The notes beneath the pieces are model-generated. The model searched no databases. It saw only the letters and a list, made by a program, of their open reading frames with translations, and had not been told where the DNA came from. Below, piece after piece: positions 35,346-43,992 of a stretch of 64,000 nucleotides of DNA. Numbering within the stretch: the stretch's first letter is position 1; each line of letters opens with the position of its first letter. The stretch is from Sphingopyxis sp. QXT-31 (lineage in GTDB: Bacteria; Pseudomonadota; Alphaproteobacteria; Sphingomonadales; Sphingomonadaceae), in contig NZ_CP019449.1 in assembly GCF_001984035.1 (NCBI RefSeq), positions 3,973,501 to 4,037,500 of the forward strand, given 5' to 3'. Position numbers and translations under genes: made by a program.

Positions 35346-35645
35346 TCAGAAGCGCTGCTGGCGCTCGTAGAGGTCGCGGTAATGCTGGATGCGCGTGACG
35401 CGCAGCCCCGGCATGCCGCTGCGATCGATCGACCGCTGCCAGCTCGCGAATTCCTCGAGCGTCAGCGAATAGCGTTCGCACACCTCATCGACGGTCAGCA
35501 GGCCGCCGTTAACCGCCGCGACGACCTCGGCCTTGCGGCGAACGACCCAGCGCGTGGTGTTCGGCGGCGGCAGCGAGTCGAGCGTCAGGGGCTCCCCGAG
35601 GGGGCCAATGACCTGAGCCGGACGGATTTTCTGATTTTCGATCAT
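35346..35645 (-). CDS. sciP: SciP-type CtrA inhibitor (DUF1153)
   Basis: A 99-residue helix-turn-helix protein. IGPLGEPLTLDSLPPPNTTRWVVRRKAEVVAAVNGGLLTVDEVCERYSLTLEEFASWQ matches SciP of Caulobacter, which binds CtrA and blocks CtrA-driven transcription. Start ATG at 35645 has gtgga upstream with fair spacing; a second in-frame ATG (35651) is possible. The gene begins 3 bases after the upstream hypothetical gene's stop. Its family is restricted to alphaproteobacteria. The start agrees with family length. Confidence 0.9.
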   Translation of the reverse strand: MIENQKIRPAQVIGPLGEPLTLDSLPPPNTTRWVVRRKAEVVAAVNGGLLTVDEVCERYSLTLEEFASWQRSIDRSGMPGLRVTRIQHYRDLYERQQRF

Positions 35646-35647
35646 TG

Positions 35648-36028
35648 TCATTCCACTTTTTCGCCGTCGGACAGGGGGGCATCCGACGGGAGAAGGTCTA
35701 CGGTGGAGGAGTTCAACATCGGCTGAAATCCTCTGGTAAACAGGCTGTTCATAGTTTCGGGCAGGCCGGTCACTTCTTCCGACAAGTCGAAAAAGCGCGT
35801 CGGCCGGGGGCCGAACCCGGCGTCGCCCGCGATGGTTCCGCACAGCATCGCACGGCGCTGCGACGCGGGGTCGCTCCGCGACTCATGGGCGTCCAGCGTC
35901 TGCAGCAGACCGGCGGTCGGCAACATCGCCTGGCGCGCGCCCGACACCGCCAGGATGATGTCGAAGCCGGGCTTCGACAGGCTGGTGGCACCGGCAAGGC
36001 GCGGAAGATCGGACGGGTCGAGGTTCAT
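35648..36028 (-). CDS. Hypothetical protein next to sciP
   Basis: A 126-residue open reading frame (MNLDPSDLPRLAGATSLSKP start) ending just before sciP starts; the frame also has a TTG six codons earlier. It has Cys and Pro but no recognised domain, signal peptide or membrane segment. Weak support for translation: no ribosome site is visible. Its tight link to sciP suggests one operon, but no function can be read. Confidence 0.5.
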   Translation of the reverse strand: MNLDPSDLPRLAGATSLSKPGFDIILAVSGARQAMLPTAGLLQTLDAHESRSDPASQRRAMLCGTIAGDAGFGPRPTRFFDLSEEVTGLPETMNSLFTRGFQPMLNSSTVDLLPSDAPLSDGEKVE

Positions 36029-36161
36029 GGCTAGCGGTCTACCCAAGACCGACTAAGGTCCAGTAAATGCCCATTTCATGGCTCGTTAGCGAAGCTTAAC
36101 CCCCGTCAATATCTTGACAGGGGGCGCAGAAAAGCTGGCATTTTCGGTGCATCGTCCCTAG

Positions 36162-37316
36162 ATGGCGGCGATCATGGCCACGCTGATTTCCTCCCCTGCC
36201 GGGCTCGCCCGGGCCGACTTCCAGCTCGACTCGCCGCTCAAGAATCGGCGAATCGTCGTCGCGATGTCGGGCGGAGTCGATTCGAGCGTGGTCGCCGCGC
36301 TCGCCGCGCGCTCGGGCGCCGAGGTGATCGGGGTCACGCTCCAGCTCTACGACCATGGCGCCAAGGCGAAGCGCGTCGGGGCGTGCTGCGCGGGGCAGGA
36401 TATTCGCGACGCGCGTGCGGTTGCCGACCGGCTGGGCTTCGCGCATCATGTCCACGACCATGAGAGCCGCTTTCGCGACACGGTGATCGACCAGTTCGCC
36501 GACGAATATCTCGCCGGGCGGACGCCGATCCCGTGCGTGCGCTGCAACATAGGGGTGAAGTTCACCGACCTGTTCCAGCTGGCGAAGGAACTGGGGGCCG
36601 ACTGCCTCGCGACCGGCCATTATGTGCGGCGGGTGATGGGCCCCGCGGGCGCCGAGCTCCACCGCGCGGTCGATCCGGCGCGCGACCAGAGCTATTTCCT
36701 CTTTGCGACGACGCAGGAGCAGCTCGACTTTTTGCGCTTCCCATTGGGCGGGATTGAGAAGAGCGTAGTGCGCGAGATCGCGCGCGACCTCGGCCTCGGC
36801 GTCGCGGGCAAGCCCGACAGCCAGGACATCTGCTTCGTGCCCGACGGCGATTATGCGACGCTGGTGAAGAAGCTGCGCCCCGAGGCCGACGACCGGGGCG
36901 CGATCGTCCATGTCGATGGCAGCGTGCTCGGCGAACACAAGGGGCTGATCCATTATACCGTCGGGCAGCGGCGCGGGATCGAGATCGGCGGGCAGGCCGA
37001 GCCGCTCTATGTGGTGCGGATCGATGCGGCGAAGAAGGAAGTCGTGGTCGGGCCGCGGCGCGCGCTCGCGGTGTCGGGCGCGCGACTGGGCGAGGCCAAT
37101 TGGCTGGCCGATGTCGAGGGGCGCGAGGTGCTGGCAAAAGTGCGCAGCATGGCGAAGCCGGTCGCGGCGCGTGTCGAGGGCGAGCGGCTGGTTTTTGCCG
37201 CCCCCGAATATGGCGTCGCGCCGGGGCAGGCGGCGGTGCTGTACGACGCGGCGGATGCGTCGCGCGTGCTGGGCGGCGGGTGGATCGAAGAGACCTTTGC
37301 GGCGGAAGAGGTATAA
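36162..37316 (+). CDS. mnmA: tRNA-specific 2-thiouridylase
   Basis: A 384-residue ATP-pyrophosphatase that thiolates U34 of tRNA. The PP-loop SGGVDSS (about residues 36-42), the sulfur-carrying Cys in [11 protein letters not shown], and the catalytic Cys of [12 protein letters not shown] (about 223) are present. The C-terminal domain has [11 protein letters not shown]. Start: the ATG at 36162 (an ATG four codons in is possible) without an obvious ribosome site. A perfect 29-bp inverted repeat lies just downstream. Confidence 0.95.
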   Translation: MAAIMATLISSPAGLARADFQLDSPLKNRRIVVAMSGGVDSSVVAALAARSGAEVIGVTLQLYDHGAKAKRVGACCAGQDIRDARAVADRLGFAHHVHDHESRFRDTVIDQFADEYLAGRTPIPCVRCNIGVKFTDLFQLAKELGADCLATGHYVRRVMGPAGAELHRAVDPARDQSYFLFATTQEQLDFLRFPLGGIEKSVVREIARDLGLGVAGKPDSQDICFVPDGDYATLVKKLRPEADDRGAIVHVDGSVLGEHKGLIHYTVGQRRGIEIGGQAEPLYVVRIDAAKKEVVVGPRRALAVSGARLGEANWLADVEGREVLAKVRSMAKPVAARVEGERLVFAAPEYGVAPGQAAVLYDAADASRVLGGGWIEETFAAEEV

Positions 37317-37330
37317 CGCGCCCTTTATTT

Positions 37331-37409
37331 CCGTTCGTGTCGAGCGAAGTCGAGACACGCCGAGTTCGTGCGCGCCTTCACGTGTCTCGACTTCGCTCGA
37401 CACGAACGG
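37331..37409. repeat. Family-C palindrome with perfect 29-bp arms
   Basis: The left arm (37331-37359) and the right arm (37381-37409) are exact reverse complements over 29 bases, starting ccgttcgtgtcgagcgaagt. The loop is 21 bases. It directly follows mnmA, so it can act as a terminator; related element at 11832-11917. Confidence 0.85.
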
Positions 37410-37508
37410 GATTACCGGCTGGCTTTGCAGCTAACACCTCGAACCCCGCCGTCCGAGATTGCCTTTTCCCCACCAATGCCGCAGCTTGGCGGCAACACGG
37501 GGAGAAGA

Positions 37509-37925
37509 ATGATGGTCAATTGGGTCTTGCGCGGTGCGGTCCTGCTGTGGGCGCTGTTCTTCTTCATGATCGGCGCGCGCGGATTGCTCGACCCGGCGAG
37601 CTATAGCGAGACCTTCGGCTTCACGATCAGCGGGGTCGCGATCAACACGCTGCGCGCCGACCTGTCGTCCTTCTTCCTGGTGTCGGCGGGAGCGGCAGCG
37701 CTCGGTGCGCTGGTGCCGGCGTGGGTGCGCGCGCTGCTGGTGCCCGCGGCGCTTTTCGGCACCGCGCTGACCGGGCGGCTGATCGGGGTGGCGATGGGCG
37801 ACCCGACCAATTTCGGCATCGTGCAGGGCATGATCGTCGAGGCGTTGTCGGTGCTGCTGCTCGTCGGCAGCTGGTGGGTGCTGTCGCGGCCGGCGGCGTT
37901 CGCGGCGCCGGGCGAGCCTGGCTAA
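37509..37925 (+). CDS. Small four-helix membrane protein (DUF4345-like)
   Basis: A 138-residue integral membrane protein with about four hydrophobic segments (LRGAVLLWALFFFMIGARGL, LVSAGAAALGALVPAWV, LVPAALFGTALTGRLIGVA, IVEALSVLLLVGSWWVL). It resembles the DUF4345 family of unknown function. It follows ggggagaag with two possible ATGs (37509, 37512). No partner is evident; its neighbours are mnmA and a small basic protein. Confidence 0.7.
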   Translation: MMVNWVLRGAVLLWALFFFMIGARGLLDPASYSETFGFTISGVAINTLRADLSSFFLVSAGAAALGALVPAWVRALLVPAALFGTALTGRLIGVAMGDPTNFGIVQGMIVEALSVLLLVGSWWVLSRPAAFAAPGEPG

Positions 37926-38000
37926 TCGGTCGTTAACCGTTTTGCATTGCTTTTGCGCGATAATCTCATCTCCTGCCGGTGGGGCGGGGGAGGACCGACC

Positions 38001-38144
38001 ATGACATCCGATATTGACCAGCGCAGCGGCATGGGGCGCCGCAGCGAAGATCGCCGCAAGGCGCAGGATCCGAATTATGCCGGACCCGAGCGCCGTTCGG
38101 GCCGCGACCGCCGCTCGGGGACCGATCGCCGCATCGTCCTCTAA
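38001..38144 (+). CDS. Small basic protein with ERRSGRDRR repeats
   Basis: A 47-residue peptide with a strong ribosome site (gggggaggaccgacc). It is dominated by the repeated pattern GPERRSGRDRRSGTDRR and GRRSEDRRKAQ. Such Arg/Asp/Gly pattern peptides are widespread in alphaproteobacteria, yet without assigned function. Likely cytosolic and possibly nucleic-acid- or membrane-binding; that is speculation. Confidence 0.6.
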   Translation: MTSDIDQRSGMGRRSEDRRKAQDPNYAGPERRSGRDRRSGTDRRIVL

Positions 38145-38208
38145 GCGGCGATCCGGGCTGGCGTCCGGGTGCGGCGACGATTAGGCTGGGCCGCAGAAAG
38201 GCCCCGCC

Positions 38209-38901
38209 ATGAACCAAAGCCCGCTGCCGCGCCTGAGCGTCGATATCGTGTCCGACGTGATGTGCCCCTGGTGCATCATCGGCTGGCTGAAGTTCGAAAC
38301 GGTGATGGCGCAGTTCGCGGGGCGGCTCGATTTCCGGGTGCAGTGGCATCCGTTCGAGCTTAATCCCGACATGCCGCGCGAGGGCGAGGATGCCGCGAGC
38401 CATGTGATGCGCAAATATGGCATCACCGCCGAACAGAGCCGCGCGAACAGCGGCAAGATGGCGGGAGTCGCCGCCGAGCTCGGCTTTGCCTTCAACCGCG
38501 GGCCCGATTTCCGCATGCGCAACAGCTTCGACGCGCACCGGCTGCTGAGCTGGGCGGGGGCGTTCGAGGAGCCCGAGCAAGTGGAATCGACGGGAGTGCA
38601 GACCGCGCTCAAGCTGGCGCTATTCCGTGCGCACTTCACCGACAATCGCGATGTGAGCGACCACGATGTGCTGGCCGACGTCGCGGCGTCGGTCGGGCTC
38701 GATGCGGCGCGCGCGCGGGCGATCCTCGCGAGCGAGGAGTTTGCCGAGATGGTGCGCGTCGAGGAGGCCTATTGGGCCGATCAGAATATCACCGGCGTGC
38801 CGGCCTTCATCCTCGGCGGGCGGATGCTCGTCCCCGGCGCGCAGGACCCCGAGGTGTTCATCCGCGTGATCGAGCGCAAGGTCCTCGCCGACGCGGCTTG
38901 A
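38209..38901 (+). CDS. FrnE-like DsbA-fold oxidoreductase
   Basis: A 230-residue thioredoxin-fold protein with CPWC at residues 19-22 (SDVMCPWCIIGWLKFE), the long helical insert of DsbA-like proteins, and NITGVPAFILGGRMLVPGAQ with the cis-Pro. No signal peptide, so it is cytosolic, as in the FrnE/2-hydroxychromene-2-carboxylate isomerase group. It is one of the redox proteins in this region. Substrate unknown. Confidence 0.88.
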   Translation: MNQSPLPRLSVDIVSDVMCPWCIIGWLKFETVMAQFAGRLDFRVQWHPFELNPDMPREGEDAASHVMRKYGITAEQSRANSGKMAGVAAELGFAFNRGPDFRMRNSFDAHRLLSWAGAFEEPEQVESTGVQTALKLALFRAHFTDNRDVSDHDVLADVAASVGLDAARARAILASEEFAEMVRVEEAYWADQNITGVPAFILGGRMLVPGAQDPEVFIRVIERKVLADAA

Positions 38902-38954
38902 GGAACGCTCGCGCCGCGGGGCGCGTTGATTGGGCATCCACGAAAGGAACGGCC

Positions 38955-39260
38955 ATGATCGAAGATCCCCGCGACGACGAAGCCCCCGAAGCCTTCAACC
39001 GCGAACAGGACGATGAAGAAGCGCAGGCGCAGAGCGTCGCCGAAGCGGCGCGGCGCGAGCGCCCGCTCGGCGACAGCGTCAAGGCCAAGGGGCCGGGTGA
39101 CGGCGAAGATGTTCAGGACCTGGTCGATCATATGCGCCAGATGGAGCGCTCGGGGCGGATCGACATGGACGCCTATCGCGGCGAGCGCAGCGACGACGAC
39201 GAGGATGGCGAACTGGGCGCAGGCGGGATCGAGGACGACGAGCCGCGCGGCGCCCCCTGA
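38955..39260 (+). CDS. Acidic small protein of unknown function
   Basis: A 101-residue, strongly acidic, low-complexity protein (EDPRDDEAPEAFNREQDDEE; ends with DDDEDGELGAGGIEDDEP). It has the ribosome site gaaaggaac before ATG 38955. No signal peptide, membrane helix or Cys. A conserved core may be VQDLVDHMRQMERSGRIDMDAYRG. Function unknown. Confidence 0.65.
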   Translation: MIEDPRDDEAPEAFNREQDDEEAQAQSVAEAARRERPLGDSVKAKGPGDGEDVQDLVDHMRQMERSGRIDMDAYRGERSDDDEDGELGAGGIEDDEPRGAP

Positions 39261-39372
39261 CCGCGGCTTCGGTCCCATCCGGCGCCGCCGCGGTTCAATC
39301 TGGCGCCGATCGCTGCCATAAAGGATCAGGCGCGTTGGCAGTTTGCTAAACCGCTGATGGCAGGATCGGGCC

Positions 39373-39948
39373 ATGTCCGGTCCCGATTTTCTTTCGACCC
39401 ATCGCCGACAGCGGCAATCCCGCAACCCCGTGCGATCGCGCAACGTCGGCGCGATCCGACTGGTCGCGGCGGTGATGGCGCTGGGTTTCGTCGCGACGCT
39501 CGCCGCGCTACAGGCGCCGCCGGGCTCGTTCGATGATGCGACCGCGCTGGCAATGGCGGCGCGGCCCGGCGGTGCCGACACCGCTGCACCGACCGACCGG
39601 CTGGCGGCGAGCTTCGCCCTCTGTCACAGCGGCGGCGGGACCAATTGCGTCGTCGACGGCGACACCTTCTGGTTCGGGGGCGTTAAATATCGCATCGCCG
39701 ACATCGACACGCCCGAGACGCACCCCGCGCGCTGCGCCGAGGAAGCGCGGCTCGGCGATGCCGCGACCGAACGGCTGCGGGCATGGATGAACGAGGGCGC
39801 CTTTAGCTTCGAAAGCGCGGGGCGCGACGCCGACCGTTACGGCCGCAAGCTGCGCATCGTGACGCGCGGTGGAGCGAGCGTGGCCGACACGCTGATCGGC
39901 GAGGGGCTGGCGCGGCCGTGGGAGGGCAAAAGGCGGCCGTGGTGCTGA
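39373..39948 (+). CDS. Membrane-anchored thermonuclease-family (SNase-like) protein
   Basis: A 191-residue protein with an N-terminal transmembrane segment (about residues 29-47, RLVAAVMALGFVATLAALQ) and then an SNase domain: VVDGDTFWFGGVKYRIADIDTPET, ARLGDAATERLRAWM, DADRYGRKLRIV. The Asp, Glu and Arg positions of nucleases of this fold are present. Likely acts in the periplasm on nucleic acid, or on another phosphodiester. It is convergent with the secreted protein to its right, seven bases apart. Confidence 0.85.
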   Translation: MSGPDFLSTHRRQRQSRNPVRSRNVGAIRLVAAVMALGFVATLAALQAPPGSFDDATALAMAARPGGADTAAPTDRLAASFALCHSGGGTNCVVDGDTFWFGGVKYRIADIDTPETHPARCAEEARLGDAATERLRAWMNEGAFSFESAGRDADRYGRKLRIVTRGGASVADTLIGEGLARPWEGKRRPWC

Positions 39949-39955
39949 CGCGCAT

Positions 39956-40717
39956 TTAGTCGGGGTTCCGCGCCGCTTCTTTGGCGGCTTCGACCGCTTT
40001 CCGTGCGGCGGCTTCCGCAGGGTCGGCGTCTTCATCTTCATCTGCATCCGCATCGGGCATAAACTCTCGACGCAGCGGCTCGTTCGGACCGGCGAGCTGA
40101 CGATCGAGGTCGTCGGCGAGGAGTTGGGCGACCGGGTCGAGCGGCTGCTTGCGCAGCTCGTCGCGGCGCGCGGCCAGCGCGGCGAAGCGTTCGCTTTCGG
40201 GTAGCGCCTGGACTTCAAGGTAGAATTTCACCGCGGCGAGCCAGGGCGCGTCGTCGGCCAGCACATCCTCGGCCCAGCGCGAGAAGGCGCCGCCCGCCGG
40301 AACCCAACGCTGTTCTTGGCGGTCGAGAAAGAAGAGCAGGCGCGATCCCTGCGGCACCATATAGCGGATGCAGCCGCCGATGTAGGCCAGCGGGTGCGCG
40401 CCGAACAGTTCATAGGGGTTGCTGAGAAGCGCGAAGCGGCGCGTCGCGAGCGCGATATCGAGCGAGGTCGGCGCCGATGCGAGATCGCCTTTCAGCGCAG
40501 CGACCGGCTGGATGTCGATCCGCATGCTGTCGAGGCCGCCGTCGGCCGAGGGATCCATCGGCGTGCCGCCGGTGACGGTGGCGAGCAGGATCAGGTCGGC
40601 GTCGGCGGTCAGTTCCATATTGGTCGGCACGCGGTAGCCGGGCACAGGCGAGCAGGCGGCGGCGGGCTGGGCGGCAACGCAGGCGAGGGCGGCGAGCGGG
40701 AGGAGGAGGAAGCGCAT
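39956..40717 (-). CDS. Secreted hypothetical protein
   Basis: A 253-residue protein with a signal peptide (MRFLLLPLAALACVAAQPAAA), then CSPVPGYRVPTNMELTADADLILLATVTGG. The middle is beta-rich with one Cys pair candidate (CSP near residue 22 and GGCIRY near residue 114), and the C-terminus is a long charged helix (FMPDADADEDEDADPAEAAARKAVEAAKEAA). No family recognised. It could be a periplasmic binding or structural protein. Confidence 0.7.
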   Translation of the reverse strand: MRFLLLPLAALACVAAQPAAACSPVPGYRVPTNMELTADADLILLATVTGGTPMDPSADGGLDSMRIDIQPVAALKGDLASAPTSLDIALATRRFALLSNPYELFGAHPLAYIGGCIRYMVPQGSRLLFFLDRQEQRWVPAGGAFSRWAEDVLADDAPWLAAVKFYLEVQALPESERFAALAARRDELRKQPLDPVAQLLADDLDRQLAGPNEPLRREFMPDADADEDEDADPAEAAARKAVEAAKEAARNPD

Positions 40718-40751
40718 CGCGCGATGCTTAGCGCGATCGGGCGGCGCTTGA

Positions 40752-40932
40752 AAGCGGGTCGCTGCCGAGCTTCGCGACGCCTATTCGAAGGACTTCGCCG
40801 ACTATGTCGAGAAGACGCTATTCGGCAGCAAGACGGCCAAATAGCGTGGTCATTTTTCCGTCGCGGGACTGGCTCAAGGATAAGGCGAACGCGGCTTTGG
40901 TGCGGCTGGACGCGATGATGCAACCGGCGTAG
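40752..40932 (+). pseudogene. Possible gene remnants
   Basis: In frame after a TGA at 40749, the bases read KRVAAELRDAYSKDFADYVE and end with FGSKTAK before a stop at 40842, without any start codon. Then GTG at 40846 opens VVIFPSRDWLKDKANAALVR to a stop at 40930. Codon use looks genuine, but the family is not recognisable. It may be a decayed gene or chance. Confidence 0.3.
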
Positions 40933-40974
40933 CAAAGGCGCGTTCACCCTCCAGCCGTAGCAAGGAGACTCCCC

Positions 40975-41232
40975 ATGGCACAGCATGACCATAGCGCGAT
41001 CAAGGAAAACATGACAGTCGTCGGCGCCGACGGCGTCCATGTCGGCACCGTCGACCATCTCGACGGCGAGCGGATCAAGCTGACCCGCGCCGACAGCCCG
41101 CAGACCGAAGACGGGCAGGGCGGCAAGCATCATTATCTGCCCGCCGGGCTCGTGGCGTCGGTCGAGGGCGACACGGTGCGGCTGTCGGCGAACGCCGCTA
41201 ACGCGGTCGACCTGTTCGAGGAAGCCGAATAG
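40975..41232 (+). CDS. DUF2171-family small protein
   Basis: An 85-residue protein with a typical start, MAQHDHSAIKENMTVVGADGVHVGTVDHLDGERIKL, and HHYLPAGLVASVEGDTVRLS, a PRC-barrel-like fold. DUF2171 proteins are widespread in alphaproteobacteria, with no assigned role. Ribosome site aaggagactcccc. Confidence 0.85.
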   Translation: MAQHDHSAIKENMTVVGADGVHVGTVDHLDGERIKLTRADSPQTEDGQGGKHHYLPAGLVASVEGDTVRLSANAANAVDLFEEAE

Positions 41233-41241
41233 GACAAGAGC

Positions 41242-41284
41242 GGGCCGGCGGCGCCATCGGGCGCCGCGGCATCGAAGCCGGCCC
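41242..41284. terminator. Nested hairpin after the DUF2171 gene
   Basis: gggccggc (41242-41249) pairs with gccggccc (41277-41284), enclosing ggcgcc (41250-41255) and ggcgcc (41260-41265). No U-run follows, so terminator function is only likely. Confidence 0.5.
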
Positions 41285-41380
41285 ATTCCGTGACCGCGGG
41301 GTGGGCCGTTTTCTTTTGGGGCGGGGCCGCACAAGCGTTTTTGTGATTTTTCAACGTCTTTGCCCTAGGGCGGTTCGGTC

Positions 41381-42961
41381 ATGGGGGCGGAAGCGGATCG
41401 AAATGCGGGGCGCAGGGGCTGGTTGGTGGCGGCCGGCCTGCTGGCATTCGCGCTCGGCTATGCGCTCGCCAACCAATATCAGCTGACCCACGATGTCGTT
41501 TACCGGCTCGCGGCACGCGACCCGGCGAGCGCCGCGAGCGCCTTTGCCGTGCTCGCGGCGCAGGCGGCGGGGCTGCTCGCGGCGCTGGTCTGGTTGCCGC
41601 GGCGCTGGGCGAGGCTGCTGCTCGGCCTCGCGGGGGCGTCGATCCTGGTCAATCTGGGTTATAGCGGGCTGGTCCGCGAACTGCTGACCGCGGGGACGCT
41701 GGCGTGGATCGCCGCCGAGGCGCGGCAGGCGGGCAATGCCGCTGGCGAATTCGGCGGGCCGCTGCTGCTGGCGGGGGCGCAGACGATCGCTGCGGTGGCC
41801 TGTTTCGCGGCGGCGCGCGCGCTGCTGCTGCGATCGGGGCTGGTGCCGTCGGGACGGCGCTTCCTTTGGGTGGGCGCGGTGCTGCTGCTGCTACCCGGGC
41901 TGCTGATCCGTCCGCTCGAGCGCTGGCCCGAGGGGGCCGAGCGCAATCTGTACGGGCTGGCGTGGGAACTGGCGACCGCCGCGCCGCCGCCGCGGCGCGG
42001 TGAGGTGACCCTGGTGCCCGACAGCGCGGGGGCGCCGCGGCATATCCTGTGGCTGATCGACGAGAGCGTCGCGGCGGGGCCGTTCGCGCGACTGGTCGCG
42101 CCGGTCTTGGCGAAGGTGCCGCACAGCGATTTCGGGACCGCGGCGGCGCTGGGGCACTGCAGCGCGCCGGCGCAGGTCGCGTTGCGCTCGGGGGTCGATG
42201 TGCGAAGGGCCCGGAAGGACATGGATCTGCGGCGGACGCCGTCGATCTGGGGCTATGCGAAGCGCGCCGGATACCGCACGATGCTGATCGACGGGCAGAC
42301 CGCGGGCGCTCCGCAGAATCTGCTGCTCGCACCCGAAGCCGCGCTGATCGACGAACTGCGGGCGATGGCGGGGGGCATCGACACCGACCTGCGCATCGCC
42401 AATGCGCTGAACGAGCAGATGAAGACGCCGGGCAAGAGCTTCACGATGGTCGTGCTGCGCGGCGTCCATTTCCAGTATCGCGATCATTATCCCGCCGGCG
42501 CGATCGCGGCGGACAGCCCGGTGGCGCTGCAATATGACACCGCGCTGACCTGGTCGAAGCGCGACTTTTTCGACGCGTTGCTGGCCGGAGTCGACCGGCA
42601 GCAGGTCGCGATCGTCTATACCTCCGACCATGGCCAGAACCTGACGCCCGGGGCGCTGCCGCATTGCAGCCGCGCGCCGGTCGCCGACGAGTTTCGCGTG
42701 CCGTTGCTCGCCTTCCTGCCCGATGCGCTCGCCGCGCGCTATTCCGGCGCGCCGCGCGCCGGGCATTCGACGAGCCAGATCTTTCCCGCGACATTGAGTT
42801 GGATGGGCTACGACCGCGCCGCGGTAGAGGCGCGATACGACCGCGACCTCGACGCCCCGACCGCGCGCTATGTGTGGTTCGGGCGCGGTGTGATCCCGAC
42901 GGGCGATGGCGGCGAGGTGAGCGTGACGGCGGGGTCCGACTTTCCCGGCAACGCGGAATGA
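41381..42961 (+). CDS. Sulfatase-fold membrane transferase (phosphoethanolamine-transferase-like)
   Basis: A 526-residue protein. The N-terminal half has about five hydrophobic segments and the C-terminal half (about 220-520) the alkaline-phosphatase/sulfatase fold facing the periplasm. Blocks are ILWLIDESVAAG, GHCSAPAQVALRSGVDVRR (site of the family nucleophile, here Cys-Ser rather than Thr), GVHFQYRDHYP, and YTSDHGQNLTPG with the metal-binding Asp and His. This is the layout of EptA/LPS phosphoethanolamine and phosphoglycerol transferases. Substrate not determinable. Its start has no strong ribosome site. Confidence 0.8.
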   Translation: MGAEADRNAGRRGWLVAAGLLAFALGYALANQYQLTHDVVYRLAARDPASAASAFAVLAAQAAGLLAALVWLPRRWARLLLGLAGASILVNLGYSGLVRELLTAGTLAWIAAEARQAGNAAGEFGGPLLLAGAQTIAAVACFAAARALLLRSGLVPSGRRFLWVGAVLLLLPGLLIRPLERWPEGAERNLYGLAWELATAAPPPRRGEVTLVPDSAGAPRHILWLIDESVAAGPFARLVAPVLAKVPHSDFGTAAALGHCSAPAQVALRSGVDVRRARKDMDLRRTPSIWGYAKRAGYRTMLIDGQTAGAPQNLLLAPEAALIDELRAMAGGIDTDLRIANALNEQMKTPGKSFTMVVLRGVHFQYRDHYPAGAIAADSPVALQYDTALTWSKRDFFDALLAGVDRQQVAIVYTSDHGQNLTPGALPHCSRAPVADEFRVPLLAFLPDALAARYSGAPRAGHSTSQIFPATLSWMGYDRAAVEARYDRDLDAPTARYVWFGRGVIPTGDGGEVSVTAGSDFPGNAE

Positions 42962-42964
42962 CGA

Positions 42965-42986
42965 GGGGCCGGGCGCACCCGGCCCC
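42965..42986 (+). terminator. Hairpin downstream of the sulfatase-fold gene
   Basis: GGGGCCGGG (42965-42973) and CCCGGCCCC (42978-42986) form a perfect 9-bp stem with a 4-base loop. It sits four bases after the stop; no long U-run follows. A second hairpin lies at 43056-43087. Confidence 0.55.
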
Positions 42987-43094
42987 TCCAGGCGGCGAGA
43001 TCCCTTACGTCCCGAGGGATCCCCGTGGCTGGCCCCGGCCGAGAGAATGGACCGGCACCGCCCCCGGCTTGCACACGGGGGGCGGTGCGGGCGA

Positions 43095-43817
43095 TCAGCC
43101 GCCGGTGACGGGCGCGGCGGGTTCGGTCGGCTCGGCAGCCGGCGCCGGGGCAGGCAGCGACGCGGGCGTCGCGGCTGCGGCGGGATCGGCGGCGGGTGCT
43201 TCGACTGCGACCGCCATCACCGCGGGCTGCGCGGCGGGCGCGGCGGCAGGAATCGCGAAGGCCAGTTCTTCCTTGGTGCGCACGCTGAGCTCGCGGCCCG
43301 CGGGAATGCGCCCGGTCTTGCCGGTGATGAACGCGGCGAACACCCCCGCGGCGATCACGCCGGCGACGGTCGCGACAGTATTGCCTTCGCCTTCCTGGCG
43401 GAAGCTGCCGATCAGCGGCACGCGCTTGCCGCCGACCTCGACATAGCGCAGCTCGACTTCCATCTTGCCCGACTTGCCGAAAGCGCCCTTGCCGGTTTTC
43501 CAAGTGATCTCGCCGGTGGCGCGCGCGCCCTTCGGGATCACGATATAGCCGTCGTGGACGACATTGTGGACCACGGTCATGTAGAAGGTCTCGCCCTCCT
43601 CATTCTTCTTGGTCGACAGTTCCTCGTTCATGCTGAGCAGGACTTCGGTATTCCCCGGCAGCGTGCGGGTGACCGCGGGCGGCGCCACGGTGGGCAAGGT
43701 CGCGACGACGACGGGCGCCTCGACGGTGGCAGCGGGCGTCTCCTGCGCAAGGGCAGGCGAAAGGCCGGGCAGGACAAGCGCGAGCGCAACGGCACCCGCA
43801 AGCGGTTTCGATTTCAT
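43095..43817 (-). CDS. Secreted Ala-rich protein with a membrane segment
   Basis: A 240-residue protein with a signal peptide (MKSKPLAGAVALALVLPGLSPALAQ), a beta-rich domain (NTEVLLSMNEELSTKKNEEGETFYMTVVHNVVHDGYIVIPKG) up to about residue 140, then a hydrophobic stretch (TVATVAGVIAAGVFAAFITG) and a Pro/Ala-rich tail (about residues 190-240). It resembles periplasmic conjugation/secretion-related proteins only loosely. Function unknown. Confidence 0.7.
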   Translation of the reverse strand: MKSKPLAGAVALALVLPGLSPALAQETPAATVEAPVVVATLPTVAPPAVTRTLPGNTEVLLSMNEELSTKKNEEGETFYMTVVHNVVHDGYIVIPKGARATGEITWKTGKGAFGKSGKMEVELRYVEVGGKRVPLIGSFRQEGEGNTVATVAGVIAAGVFAAFITGKTGRIPAGRELSVRTKEELAFAIPAAAPAAQPAVMAVAVEAPAADPAAAATPASLPAPAPAAEPTEPAAPVTGG

Positions 43818-43992
43818 GTAGGCAAACCCCCAAGATATGCGGGCCCCCTGCCCGCATGGGGACGTGCCAATCAGGAATCGCGCCCGACGTCAATCGCATT
43901 AACCGGTCGAAGCCGCGAAGCGAAGCGGCGTTGGCACGCGGCGTCCTTGGGCGGGCTGGCGCGGCGGCACGGGGCTGCCTATTTAGGCGGCG

